Positions 22,951 to 31,834 of a DNA stretch of 36,057 nucleotides are shown here, piece after piece. The notes beneath the pieces were generated by a model. That model saw nothing but the letters and a program-made list of their open reading frames with translations, was not told the DNA's origin and did no database searches. A program made the position numbers and the translations under genes. The stretch spans positions 1 through 36,057 of the forward strand of contig CALWHD010000040.1 of the NCBI GenBank assembly GCA_944380235.1. Reading direction: 5' to 3'. Source of the stretch: an uncultured Blautia sp. (GTDB lineage: Bacteria; Bacillota; Clostridia; Lachnospirales; Lachnospiraceae). Position 1 is the stretch's first letter. Each line of letters opens with the position of its first letter.

Positions 22951-23910
22951 ATGAAGGTTATGGCAGGGAAAAAAAGAAGAAAAAAACATGTGTTCCTGAA
23001 AGGTATTTTATTAGCAAGTTTTATTTTGGCTCTTGGAGCCATGCCAGTAAGCAGGGTCCTCTTACATGGAAATGGGGGAGAAGCAATGGTTTCTGAAATA
23101 CTAACAAAGGAAACAGGCAGTTTGAAATTGGGAGAAATGTACAGCAGAGACTATGTCCTGATGGGAAGATATACAGGGACCATATATAGTGAAAAGGGCG
23201 GGAAAAGCAGGATCTATCCCGCGTCAATGACAAAGATCATGACGGTTTTGGTGGCTTTGGAGAACCTGGATGATCTAAACCAGACAGTGACAATGCCCCA
23301 GGCGATTTACCAACCTTTATATGCTCAGGATGCTTCTATGGCAGGTTTTGAACCGGGAGAAACTGTTACGTGCAGGGATCTTTTATATGGAGCAATGCTT
23401 CCTTCCGGGGCAGAATGCTGTGAAACACTTGCCCGGACAGCGGCGGGGACAGAGGAAGCTTTTGTGGAAAAAATGAATCAAAAAGCAGAGGAACTTCATA
23501 TGTCGGGGACTCATTTTGCAAATACTACAGGACTCCAGGACAAAGACCATTATTCCACAGCTGAAGATTTGGCTGTGCTTTTGGCTGATGCTCTGGAAAA
23601 CGGGGATTTTTATGCGATTTTTACTGCTGGTCAGTATACTACATCGCCATCCCAGGTTCATCCGGATGGTTTTACCATGACCAGTACGTTGAGGCAGGAA
23701 ATGCAGCAGTACGGGATAGAAGCAGATGAGATTGCAGGAGGAAAGACAGGCTATACTTCTCAGGCGGGACTGTGTCTTGCCAGTTACCTGAAGATCGGGG
23801 AAAAGGAATACATTCTGGTGACGGCAGGGGCAGAAGGAAATCACGAGACTCAGCCATTTCATATTCTGGATGCGGTCTCAGTATGCGAAAAGTTGGAAGA
23901 AGGAACGTAA
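22951..23910 (+). CDS. Serine-type D-Ala-D-Ala carboxypeptidase (S11, PBP5-like)
   Basis: A 319-residue membrane-anchored or secreted enzyme that trims the terminal D-Ala from peptidoglycan stem peptides. A basic N-terminus and hydrophobic helix (residues 14-33) form the signal anchor. The SxxK motif is S92-M-T-K95 and the third motif is K265-T-G. The second motif, normally SGN, reads S152-G-A154 (PSGAECC), so the usual asparagine is replaced. The C-terminal beta domain of PBP5 is absent. AAAGGAG precedes ATG 22951. Its place after VanRS-like genes, with candidate direct repeats upstream, suggests control by that system, as with VanY-type proteins. Confidence 0.9.
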   Translation: MKVMAGKKRRKKHVFLKGILLASFILALGAMPVSRVLLHGNGGEAMVSEILTKETGSLKLGEMYSRDYVLMGRYTGTIYSEKGGKSRIYPASMTKIMTVLVALENLDDLNQTVTMPQAIYQPLYAQDASMAGFEPGETVTCRDLLYGAMLPSGAECCETLARTAAGTEEAFVEKMNQKAEELHMSGTHFANTTGLQDKDHYSTAEDLAVLLADALENGDFYAIFTAGQYTTSPSQVHPDGFTMTSTLRQEMQQYGIEADEIAGGKTGYTSQAGLCLASYLKIGEKEYILVTAGAEGNHETQPFHILDAVSVCEKLEEGT

Positions 23911-23929
23911 CTGGAAATGATTTCTGTCA

Positions 23930-23958
23930 TTGACAAGAGCTTTCTGCTATCTTACAAT
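23930..23958 (+). promoter_or_regulatory. Promoter of the rhodanese/PP-loop gene
   Basis: TTGACA (23930-23935), 17-base spacer, TACAAT (23953-23958), about 57 bases before the start codon. Confidence 0.85.
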
Positions 23959-24014
23959 AGGGATACCCTGCGTCTGATGACAGGGAATCTACCAGAGAAA
24001 GATCAGAGGAACTT

Positions 24015-25160
24015 ATGGAAAATAAGATTGATATAGCAGTAAAAGAAGTGGATGTGCGGAATATGTTTCTTGTAGACATCCGCAGTGAAGACGCTTTTCT
24101 TCACGGCGCGATTCCGGGAGCAAGACAGATCTGCCAAGACAAGATAGAAGAAAATCCGGAAATCCTGCCCAGGGAAAAAAAGATTGTTTTATACTGTGCA
24201 AAAGGGATTCTCAGCCGTGAGACTGCCGAAAAATTAAGGAACCAGGGATATGATGCCTGGAGCCTGGAAGGCGGATACGGGAAGTGGCTTTTAGAGCATT
24301 TTGAACAGGAAGAACGGTATCAGGAAATAGAAAAAAGCATTCGGAAAAAGTTTCATAAAGTGTTGTTTTCCAGGTTTGCAAAGGCAATTAACGAGTACGA
24401 GATGGTACAGGAAGGGGATAAGATCGCGGTCTGCATTTCCGGAGGAAAAGATTCTATGCTGATGGCAAAATTATTCCAGGAACTGCAGCGGCACAGAAAA
24501 GTGAAGTTTGACCTTGTTTTTCTGGTGATGGACCCGGGCTATAATGAGATCAACAGAAAGGTGATCGAAGAAAATGCCAGGCTTTTGAACATTCCTGTAA
24601 CTATATTTGAGACCAGTATTTTTGATGCGGTTTATGAGATCGAGAAATCTCCCTGCTATCTCTGTGCGCGTATGAGGAGAGGATATCTTTACAGTAAAGC
24701 AAAGGAGCTGGGCTGCAATAAGATTGCTCTCGGCCACCACTATGACGATGTGATTGAGACGATTCTGATGGGGATGCTGTATGGAGGACAGATCCAGACC
24801 ATGATGCCAAAGCTTCACAGTACGAACTTTGATGGAATGGAACTGATCCGCCCCATGTATCTGATCCGGGAAGAGGATATCAAGCACTGGAGAGACTATA
24901 ATGACCTTCATTTTATCCAGTGTGCCTGTCGGTTTACAGACACCTGCACTACCTGTCAGCCAGACGGGAGAGCCGTATCTAAAAGGATGGAAATCAAGCA
25001 TCTGATCGCCGGATTAAAAGAGATCAATCCATTTATTGAAGGAAATATTTTTAAAAGCGTGGAAAATGTGAATCTGAATACTGTCATAGCCTATAAGCAG
25101 GATGGAGTGAGACATCATTTTCTGGAAAACTATGATAAAGAGCAGGAAAACGATTTATAG
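24015..25160 (+). CDS. Rhodanese fused to a TtcA-like PP-loop ATPase
   Basis: A 381-residue two-domain protein. Residues 10-95 are a rhodanese domain with the persulfide cysteine C61 (LYCAKGILSRE). Residues about 115-370 are a PP-loop domain of the TtcA/TilS group: SGGKDS at 142-147, C214-x2-C217 (PCYLCARMRRGYLY), GHHYDDVIET at 240-249 and a late cysteine cluster C303, C305, C311, C314. TtcA makes 2-thiocytidine in tRNA with a [4Fe-4S] cluster held by such cysteines. Here the sulfur carrier is on the same chain, so rhodanese-bound persulfide may feed thiolation directly. Target tRNA and nucleoside are not shown by the sequence. Monocistronic, with its own promoter and terminator. Confidence 0.88.
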   Translation: MENKIDIAVKEVDVRNMFLVDIRSEDAFLHGAIPGARQICQDKIEENPEILPREKKIVLYCAKGILSRETAEKLRNQGYDAWSLEGGYGKWLLEHFEQEERYQEIEKSIRKKFHKVLFSRFAKAINEYEMVQEGDKIAVCISGGKDSMLMAKLFQELQRHRKVKFDLVFLVMDPGYNEINRKVIEENARLLNIPVTIFETSIFDAVYEIEKSPCYLCARMRRGYLYSKAKELGCNKIALGHHYDDVIETILMGMLYGGQIQTMMPKLHSTNFDGMELIRPMYLIREEDIKHWRDYNDLHFIQCACRFTDTCTTCQPDGRAVSKRMEIKHLIAGLKEINPFIEGNIFKSVENVNLNTVIAYKQDGVRHHFLENYDKEQENDL

Positions 25161-25206
25161 TATATCAGAACGGGCAGGAAAGAATCGTTTCCGCCAGGAT
25201 TGGAAA

Positions 25207-25243
25207 GAGAGCACGGACAGAGGACTGTTCCGTGCTCCTTTTG
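25207..25243. terminator. Terminator between convergent genes
   Basis: GAGCACGGA (25209-25217) pairs with TCCGTGCTC (25229-25237), followed by CTTTTG. It serves the rhodanese/PP-loop gene and lies at the end of the opposite HD gene. Confidence 0.75.
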
Positions 25244-25244
25244 T

Positions 25245-25829
25245 CTATATACCTGACTGAACTGCAAACAATTCCTTCAGCGAGAGGTTCATTTTCTTTT
25301 CAAAGTAAGTTTTCAGTTCCAGGTGTTTTTTCCATTTGCTTTCCGGGTAATATCCATACCGTGTTTTTACATCATTCATGCGGATTTCCATTTCCACAGG
25401 CCCCTGGGGAAGGGCGATACTGTCGCAGACCTGGATCAGGCGGTCATAATCGTCATAATCTATGGAAGATAAAAGTATCAGGATCTTGTCACGTTCTTTT
25501 TCTGTCACATCCTGCTTTCCTATATAGGTGGAAAGATCTTTTTCTGCAAAGGAATGCGTAAGGCAGATCTTTGCGGGTTCTTCATATCCAAGTTCCATAA
25601 GAAACTCATAACCATCCAGAACATGGCGCAGATAAGTGACGCCGAAACGTCTTCCTATATCATGGAGCATACCCAGAATATAGGCTTTTTCTGCATCCAT
25701 TTCGGGACAGTGGGAAGCAATCGTATGTGCGCATTGCGCAGTGACGAGAGAGTGGCTGTACCAGGGACCGGGATTGAGAGTATTACCTTCCTTCAACAGC
25801 CGTAATGCTTCTTTTTTATCAGGGAACAT
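25245..25829 (-). CDS. HD-domain hydrolase
   Basis: A 194-residue soluble HD protein with H26 (YSHSLVTA), H56-D57 (GMLHDIGRRFG) and later histidine and aspartate residues (LRHVLDGYEF, IDYDDYDRL). It belongs to the broad class of uncharacterised HD phosphohydrolases of Firmicutes. The AAGGAGGT site lies 7 bases before the minus-strand ATG at 25829; an upstream in-frame ATG at 25847 would itself contain that site, so 25829 is chosen. Its neighbours give no functional hint. It is unrelated in layout to the HD protein of the folate operon, which has an extra cysteine motif. Confidence 0.85.
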   Translation of the reverse strand: MFPDKKEALRLLKEGNTLNPGPWYSHSLVTAQCAHTIASHCPEMDAEKAYILGMLHDIGRRFGVTYLRHVLDGYEFLMELGYEEPAKICLTHSFAEKDLSTYIGKQDVTEKERDKILILLSSIDYDDYDRLIQVCDSIALPQGPVEMEIRMNDVKTRYGYYPESKWKKHLELKTYFEKKMNLSLKELFAVQSGI

Positions 25830-26017
25830 TTCAATACCTCCTTGCATTATATAGATATAGCCTGCTTTTTTGCTTTTTCTTTCCAGTATAGAACAGGATT
25901 TTATTTTTTGTCTATAGCCTGTACGCTGTTTTTTCTGTTTTCAGTGAAAATGGCTGCGGATAGTACTGACGGTATTTCGACAATACTTTTTCAGGAGGAT
26001 TTTGCAGTGTGTTTCTA

Positions 26018-26047
26018 TTGACAAAACTTCTTTTGCTGTCACATAAT
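26018..26047 (+). promoter_or_regulatory. Candidate promoter of the second two-component operon
   Basis: TTGACA (26018-26023), 18-base spacer, CATAAT (26042-26047). A TATAAT at 26054-26059 is closer to the gene but lacks a matching -35. The 235-base gap before the regulator (25848-26082) is otherwise AT-rich with no gene seen. Confidence 0.6.
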
Positions 26048-26082
26048 AATTTTTATAATGTCTAGAGCAGAAAGGAATCGAT

Positions 26083-26766
26083 ATGCAGATGAAACGGATT
26101 TTAATTATAGAGGACGATACAGACCTCCTGGAGGGACTGGCATTTGCCCTGGAGACAGAGGGGTATGAGATCCTTCAGGCACAGACCAGGAAAGAGGGAC
26201 TGAAGATCATTGAGCAGGGGCTGTGCAGCCTGGTCCTTTTAGACTGCAACCTGCCGGACGGAAGCGGATTTGATCTGTGTGTAGAGGCGAAGAAAATAGG
26301 AGATATCCCTCTGCTGATGCTCACAGCAAGAGATACGGAGATGGATGAAGTCAAGGCCCTGGAGCTGGGGGTAGATGACTTTATGTCAAAACCTTTTTCT
26401 CTGGCGGTTTTGAAGGCAAGAATCAAGAAACTGCTTGGGAAGAAAGAGGTACTTTCCAGACTTATCTCAGGGGGGATTTCTGTGGATAAAAATACCTGTA
26501 AGGTCTATAAAAAAGACCGGGAGATTCCATGCAGCAGGGTGGAATATCAGCTGCTGATTTACCTTATGGAGAATCGGAACCAGGTGGTGTCAAAGGAACA
26601 GATCCTTGCCCATGTATGGGACAGCCATGGAAAATATGTAGATGAGAATACCGTTTCTGTAAATATACGGAGACTCAGGGGAAAGATTGAGGATGATCCG
26701 AAAAATCCCCGGAGAATCTGTACTGTGCATGGAATAGGATATGTCTGGAAAGAAGGGGAATTATGA
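26083..26766 (+). CDS. OmpR-family response regulator
   Basis: A 227-residue regulator with receiver acid pair D11-D12, phospho-acceptor D54 (LVLLDCNLPDGSG), LTARDTE and MSKPFSLAVL, then a winged helix ending in NTVSVNIRRLRGKIE and ICTVHGIGYVW. The AAAGGA site is six bases before ATG 26083. It overlaps the kinase gene by ATGA (26763-26766). With the kinase and the ABC transporter downstream it forms a typical antimicrobial-peptide or envelope-stress sensing module of Firmicutes. Confidence 0.93.
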   Translation: MQMKRILIIEDDTDLLEGLAFALETEGYEILQAQTRKEGLKIIEQGLCSLVLLDCNLPDGSGFDLCVEAKKIGDIPLLMLTARDTEMDEVKALELGVDDFMSKPFSLAVLKARIKKLLGKKEVLSRLISGGISVDKNTCKVYKKDREIPCSRVEYQLLIYLMENRNQVVSKEQILAHVWDSHGKYVDENTVSVNIRRLRGKIEDDPKNPRRICTVHGIGYVWKEGEL

Positions 26767-27671
26767 CACTGATCTTTGCGCTGCTTTTTGCAGCAGCTCT
26801 GTGCCTGGCAGGTTATGAATACCGCAGAAATCGGAAAATGTATCAGATTATTGACCGTATGCTGGATGAAGTGCTGGATCGGGAGCCAGTGTCTGTATCT
26901 GATATCAGAGAGGGAGAAATCTCTGCTCTGGCGGGGAAAACAAAAAGGATCCAGGAAAAAATGGAGCAGGATATCCTGCAGGCTCAGGAGGAAAAAGAAC
27001 AGGTAAAAAGCCTGATCTCCAATATGTCACACCAGCTGAAAACGCCTCTGGCGGGACTGATGATGTACCGGGAACTGCTGGAAAATGAAAATCTGGACCA
27101 AAGAAAAAAGAAGCAGTTTTTGGAGAAAATGAAACAGCAGTCTGAGAAGATCGACTGGATCTTAAAATCCTTATTTAAGATGGTAAGACTGGAACAGGGT
27201 GCTATTGTCTTTGAGCCGGGAGCACATTCTCTGAAAGAGACTTTACTGGGTGCAGTGAACGGTATTTATGCCAAAGCAGAGAAAAAAGAGATACAGATAT
27301 TTACAGAATCTTTCAAAGACTGCAGGGTATATCAGCATCCTAAATGGACCGGGGAAGTTTTCGAAAATCTTCTGGAGAACGCAGTAAAATACACAGAAAC
27401 AGGCGGTGAGATCAGAATCCGGGTTACGCCTATGGAGATATATACCCAGATAGAAATCCAGGATACGGGAATGGGTATACCCACGGAAGAGCAGACAGAA
27501 ATTTTTAAAAGGTTTTACAGAGGAAAGGCAGCAGAAAATCTGGAAGGATCAGGTATTGGACTGTATCTTTCCAGGCTGATCCTGGAAAAAGAAAAGGGAT
27601 ATATGACCGTATCTTCTGTACCGCACCAGGGAAGTACATTCTCTGTTTTCTTACAAAACTGTCAGAATTAA
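26763..27671 (+). CDS. Sensor histidine kinase with a single short N-terminal helix
   Basis: A 302-residue kinase. Only one membrane helix is visible (residues 2-18, IFALLFAAALCLAGYEY) and it is followed at once by a cytoplasmic linker, so there is no extracellular sensor. The HisKA box is SLISNMSHQLKTPLAGLMMY with H90; the ATPase shows ENLLENAVKY, DTGMGIPTEE, FKRFYRG and GSGIGLYLSRLI. Such minimal kinases often take their signal from a partner ABC transporter, here encoded 140 bases downstream. That link is inference from the context. Confidence 0.92.
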   Translation: MTLIFALLFAAALCLAGYEYRRNRKMYQIIDRMLDEVLDREPVSVSDIREGEISALAGKTKRIQEKMEQDILQAQEEKEQVKSLISNMSHQLKTPLAGLMMYRELLENENLDQRKKKQFLEKMKQQSEKIDWILKSLFKMVRLEQGAIVFEPGAHSLKETLLGAVNGIYAKAEKKEIQIFTESFKDCRVYQHPKWTGEVFENLLENAVKYTETGGEIRIRVTPMEIYTQIEIQDTGMGIPTEEQTEIFKRFYRGKAAENLEGSGIGLYLSRLILEKEKGYMTVSSVPHQGSTFSVFLQNCQN

Positions 27672-27810
27672 AGAGACAAACTGTCACTGATATGAAAGAT
27701 TTGCCTGTTATGCTTACAGCAGAAACAAAAAATATCCTGCTGTGCAGATAGGATCCAGTGAGAAAGAATGGCAGGTCTTTTGACAGCGGGAAGGAAAAGG
27801 AGAGGTCTGT

Positions 27811-28518
27811 ATGGAAGTATTAAAGGTAAATAATATCAAAAAAACATACGGAGAAAAAGAGAATCAGGTACATGCCCTGAAGGGGATTAGTTTTTCCGTG
27901 GAGCAGGGAGAATTTATTGCCATCGTCGGCACTTCCGGTTCCGGGAAAAGTACACTTTTAAATCTCATCGGAGGTCTTGATACACCAGAAAAAGGTGAGA
28001 TCATCATCCGAAAGCACAACATTGCCTGTTTAAACAGAAAGGAACTGACTGTGTTCAGGAGGCGGAATATTGGTTTTGTCTTTCAAAATTACAGCTTGAT
28101 GCCGGTGCTGAATATCTATGACAATGTGGCGCTTCCTGTGACTTTTGACAGAGGGAAACATGTGGATCACAAATATATCAAAGACCTGCTTTGCGAACTG
28201 GGTCTTTGGGAGAAAAGAAAATGTTTTCCCAGGGAACTTTCCGGAGGACAGCAGCAGAGGACAGCGCTGGCAAGAGCACTGGCAAATAAGCCGGCTATAA
28301 TTCTTGCAGACGAGCCTACAGGAAATCTGGATTCCCGTACTGCCGTGGAGGTTATGGGACTTTTAAAAGCCAGCAGTGAAAAATATAATCAGACCATACT
28401 GATGGTCACACATAATGAAGCCCTTGCCCAGGCATGTGACCGGATCATCCGCATTGAGGATGGAAAGCTGTATGGTAAAGAGGAGACAGGGATAGGAAAA
28501 GGCGGTGATGCTGTATGA
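27811..28518 (+). CDS. ABC transporter ATP-binding protein (MacB/LolD type)
   Basis: A 235-residue ATPase with Walker [10 protein letters not shown] (40-48), Q loop [10 protein letters not shown], signature [15 protein letters not shown], Walker [15 protein letters not shown] and the switch histidine in VTHNEAL. This is the class that partners FtsX-type permeases, which do not transport in the usual way but drive conformational work on extracytoplasmic partners. AAAGGAGAGG precedes ATG 27811. It overlaps the permease gene by ATGA. Confidence 0.94.
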   Translation: MEVLKVNNIKKTYGEKENQVHALKGISFSVEQGEFIAIVGTSGSGKSTLLNLIGGLDTPEKGEIIIRKHNIACLNRKELTVFRRRNIGFVFQNYSLMPVLNIYDNVALPVTFDRGKHVDHKYIKDLLCELGLWEKRKCFPRELSGGQQQRTALARALANKPAIILADEPTGNLDSRTAVEVMGLLKASSEKYNQTILMVTHNEALAQACDRIIRIEDGKLYGKEETGIGKGGDAV

Positions 28519-31199
28519 AAAAGATTCTGAAACTGGCCTTTTCTTATATCCGATATTATAAAAAACAGACGCTGGCTTTGTTTTTTGGTATGATACTTTC
28601 CGCAGCAATCCTCACAGGCATCGGTTCCCTCTTTTACAGCGGAAGGCAGGCAGCTTTGGAAAATGCCAGGCAGGAATACGGGGACTGGCATTACGCGCTC
28701 TGGTGTTCAGAACCCTGGTTTGAAGATTTTCAAAAAAATCCGGAAGGAAAGGGATTTCAGATAGAAACATATGGCATAAAGACCATAAAAAAGACAGCAG
28801 AAGAGCCTTTTGAAATGGAATTTGTCTCTGCTGACAGCAGCTATCTGAAAATGATGGGCAGAAAGCTTCTGGAGGGAAAGATGCCGGAAGTCAGCAGTGA
28901 AATTGCCATGGACCGCCATGCTCTCAGAAATCTGGATCTCCCGGAGGAACTTGGATGTACCATAGAACTGGATGGGCAGACCTTTACACTCTGCGGTATC
29001 CTTACAGAGATGCCGGAGAAACTTCAGGAGGACAGACTGGAGATTTTTGTCAGCAGTACACTGGACTATGGAACAGAAGGAGATTTTCTTTATCTGAAGT
29101 TCAGGGAAAAGGGAGAAGTCTATAAACAGGCGGCGGCTTTTGCAGATACCTTTGGCGTCAAAGAAGATACCATTGCCAGGAATAACGGAATTGCCGTTTA
29201 TGTGGGCGGAGAGGCTCCTGTAAAGATACTGGAAGTTTTAAAGGCAGGAATCTTTGAAAAAGGGACGGGGCTTCCTTATATCTGGGGACAGCTGAACAGC
29301 AGCGGTTTTTTGACAGAGAATACGATTCTGGCTGTCCTGGGACTTTTTGGCGGTTTTATTCTCTACAGCCTTTTCCAGGTATCTGTAATAAAGAGAATTT
29401 CTCAGTACAGTATCATGCAGACTTTGGGGATTACAGAGGGAAAGGTATTTCAAATGCTCTGGGCAGAACAGCTTTTTATTTTTGCCGCAGGGTATCCTCT
29501 GGGAAGTGTCCTGGGGAACAGTGTAGCTGCACTGATCTATCAAAAGATAGGCAGAGTTTTTATTGTACAGGATCAGGTCCTGCATACAGGGGTGAATATT
29601 CAGGAGCAGGCACTGGAGTATGCGGCCTCCAACCTGCCGGATGCGGGAAAGTTTCGGACAGACTTTTCTGTTCTTGCGGCGGGCGCGGTCTTTTTCTTTC
29701 TGCTTCTTACGCTGATCAGCCTGCGTCTTGTAAGAAAAATGAGACGGCTGACGGTACGTCAGATGATCACAGGTGAAACCGAAAGGATACCCAGGCACAG
29801 AAAGATATATAGCCTTAGTATGGAAAATCTTACAGGAATTCTTACAAAAAAATTTATGTTTTCCAGGAAGGGGGCTTTTGCGGGGATTCTTTTTTCTTTA
29901 TCTGTTGGAAGTGTGATTTTCCTGGGCGCTTTTTTCGTGATGGAAAACACAAAAATAAATAATGAACTCACCTTTAAAGCGGACGATGGTCTGGGATCAG
30001 ATATTCAGGTATATGAAGCTTCGGATCAGCTGAAGGATATCATACCCCGGGAGAAAGCCGCTGCTCTTGAGAAGGTAAACGGCATTGGAGAAATCCATCC
30101 GGTCAGATATCTTCTGGGAGAGATTCCTCTTACAGAAGGAAAACTGAAATGGACATCTTTTTTTGAGGAAGTGGCAGAGGATGAAGCGAATCCGCCTGAT
30201 CCGGAACTGATGGAAAAGTACAATGGAAGAATCCTTCAGACCGGAGAAAAAGATTATCTTTTGAAAGTGAATATTTATGGTTATGATGACAAGATGCTGA
30301 AGGAATTACAGAATTATCTGATTGAGGGAGACATCGATCCGGATCAGATGCGGGAAGAAAATTCTGTGATTTTTAAAACCATTTCTGACGGACAGGGGAA
30401 TACAGATGGGATTGATCTTCATCAGGGGGACAGTATATTTTTAAAAACACCTAAAGATACCGGAAATTCCGGGGAAATCCTGAAGTTTTTAAGTGATGAG
30501 AGTCTGTATAATACCGGAGAATTTCAGATAGCGGCAGTGACAAACCGTCCTCTGGCAAAAGTGGAAACGTATATCGGTGACAGCGGCTCTATGGAAGTGG
30601 ACATTATTATGACCAATGAACAGATGGAAGAAAACTTCGGGGTGACAGGATATCAGACGATAAGTATTTCTTTGAAAGAAGAGGCGGACGCAGAAACTGC
30701 GGCAAAGGAGATCCGGGATGTGGTTTCTGATGTACCCAAATGCATGGTGAAAGATTATACGGAGCAGATCAACTCTCAGAATCTTTATCTGGCACAGAAA
30801 ATGATATTTTTCTATGGAATCGCTCTGGTGCTGTTTCTGGTCAGCCTGCTGCATATTATGAACAGCATGCAGTATTTGGTGGCAGCGCGGAAACATGAGT
30901 TCGGAATTCTGCGGGCCATGGGGATCACGGATACAGGATTTATGAAAATGCTTGCAAAGGAAGGACTCCGGTATGGGATCTATTCCAGTCTTGCTATGAT
31001 GATTATGTATTTCTTTGTACAGAAGATGCTGTATTATTTTATGCTTCATGTGTATTTTTATCTTCATCCCCAGGGAATGATCTCGCCGGCACCCTATGCG
31101 GCAATGGTGATCTTGAATCTGGTGATCTGTGTGAGCGCAGTGCTGGTTTCCGGAAGAAGTATTTTAAAGCAGCAGATAATAGAAGAAATCAGAGAATAG
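28515..31199 (+). CDS. FtsX-family ABC transporter permease, large
   Basis: An 894-residue membrane protein with two FtsX modules. TM1 is near residues 15-38 (TLALFFGMILSAAILTGIG), followed by an extracytoplasmic domain to about 265. TMs follow around 272-300, 318-345 and 388-410, then a second half starting near 457 (FAGILFSLSVGSVIFLGAFF), another large external domain (to about 765), and three TMs at the C-terminus. This resembles permeases of bacitracin/peptide-sensing or lantibiotic-defence transporters in gut Clostridia. Substrate unknown. A terminator lies about 110 bases after its stop. Confidence 0.9.
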   Translation: MKKILKLAFSYIRYYKKQTLALFFGMILSAAILTGIGSLFYSGRQAALENARQEYGDWHYALWCSEPWFEDFQKNPEGKGFQIETYGIKTIKKTAEEPFEMEFVSADSSYLKMMGRKLLEGKMPEVSSEIAMDRHALRNLDLPEELGCTIELDGQTFTLCGILTEMPEKLQEDRLEIFVSSTLDYGTEGDFLYLKFREKGEVYKQAAAFADTFGVKEDTIARNNGIAVYVGGEAPVKILEVLKAGIFEKGTGLPYIWGQLNSSGFLTENTILAVLGLFGGFILYSLFQVSVIKRISQYSIMQTLGITEGKVFQMLWAEQLFIFAAGYPLGSVLGNSVAALIYQKIGRVFIVQDQVLHTGVNIQEQALEYAASNLPDAGKFRTDFSVLAAGAVFFFLLLTLISLRLVRKMRRLTVRQMITGETERIPRHRKIYSLSMENLTGILTKKFMFSRKGAFAGILFSLSVGSVIFLGAFFVMENTKINNELTFKADDGLGSDIQVYEASDQLKDIIPREKAAALEKVNGIGEIHPVRYLLGEIPLTEGKLKWTSFFEEVAEDEANPPDPELMEKYNGRILQTGEKDYLLKVNIYGYDDKMLKELQNYLIEGDIDPDQMREENSVIFKTISDGQGNTDGIDLHQGDSIFLKTPKDTGNSGEILKFLSDESLYNTGEFQIAAVTNRPLAKVETYIGDSGSMEVDIIMTNEQMEENFGVTGYQTISISLKEEADAETAAKEIRDVVSDVPKCMVKDYTEQINSQNLYLAQKMIFFYGIALVLFLVSLLHIMNSMQYLVAARKHEFGILRAMGITDTGFMKMLAKEGLRYGIYSSLAMMIMYFFVQKMLYYFMLHVYFYLHPQGMISPAPYAAMVILNLVICVSAVLVSGRSILKQQIIEEIRE

Positions 31200-31309
31200 A
31201 AAACAAAATGTTTTTCCGGATGAGGATGGATGTTGAATTTATGCCGCTCGGACAAATCTATTATAACTGGAAGAAACACAGATTTGGATTTATGGAATCA
31301 TCACACAAA

Positions 31310-31347
31310 AGAGGTATGGGAAAAGCTGTCCCATATCTCTTTTTTTA
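31310..31347 (+). terminator. Terminator of the ABC transporter operon
   Basis: AGAGGTATGGGA (31310-31321) pairs with TCCCATATCTCT (31329-31340) with one G-T pair, followed by a T run. The 110 bases before it hold no gene I can see. Confidence 0.88.
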
Positions 31348-31349
31348 AT

Positions 31350-31834
31350 AATTCTAAAACAAAGGAGAACATCTCCGAAGCGTGCGGAAAAGACATGTAC
31401 CAGAATTCCCGATGGCCGCTCAGGTTGCCATCGGGGAAAACGCCAGTGCCAGAGAGCCTGCGGAGGATGCCAGAAAGGCTGCCCGGAGTATCGGGAGGAG
31501 TTCTGTTCTGATTATGAGAAATCTCCCTTTGTCTGCAATCCCTGTGCCCACCGGCTCCGCTGTCGGCTGCGCCGTATGCTCTATGATGCGAAGTATGCCC
31601 AGGAACAATACGAGAAGACCCTTTCAGAGTCCCGCAGGGGAATCTCTCTGACAGAACAGGAACTGAACCGGATCAATGACACCATTTCCCCTCTGCTGAA
31701 GAAAGGACAGTCCCTTCCGACTATCTGTGAGCGGTACCGGGATGAACTGCCGGTCACGGACCGCACCATCTATTCCTATATCAATGCAGGCCTGCTGGAT
31801 GTCAGGAATATCGACCTGCGCCGTAAGCTGAGGA
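31350..31834 (+). pseudogene. IS30-family transposase fragment
   Basis: A continuous frame without a start reads through a cysteine-rich segment (CQKGCPEYREEFCSDYEK, FVCNPCAHRLRCRLRRM) into YDAKYAQEQYEKTLSESRRG, the helical LTEQELNRINDTISPLLKKG and TIYSYINAGLLDVRNIDLRR. This is the central region of IS30-family transposases, between the N-terminal HTH and the catalytic DDE domain. The HTH part and the whole DDE domain are missing. The fragment stops near 31834 where the sequence turns into an oppositely oriented IS3 remnant. Confidence 0.8.

Noticed and set aside
20914-23910. A vancomycin resistance cluster
   Set aside because: Only VanRS-like regulators and a carboxypeptidase are present; no vanH, D-Ala-D-Lac or D-Ala-D-Ser ligase, vanX or vanT in the window.
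27672-27810. A terminator between the second kinase and the ABC ATPase
   Set aside because: ACAGCAG/CTGCTGT can pair but no T run follows, so read-through into the ABC genes is more likely.
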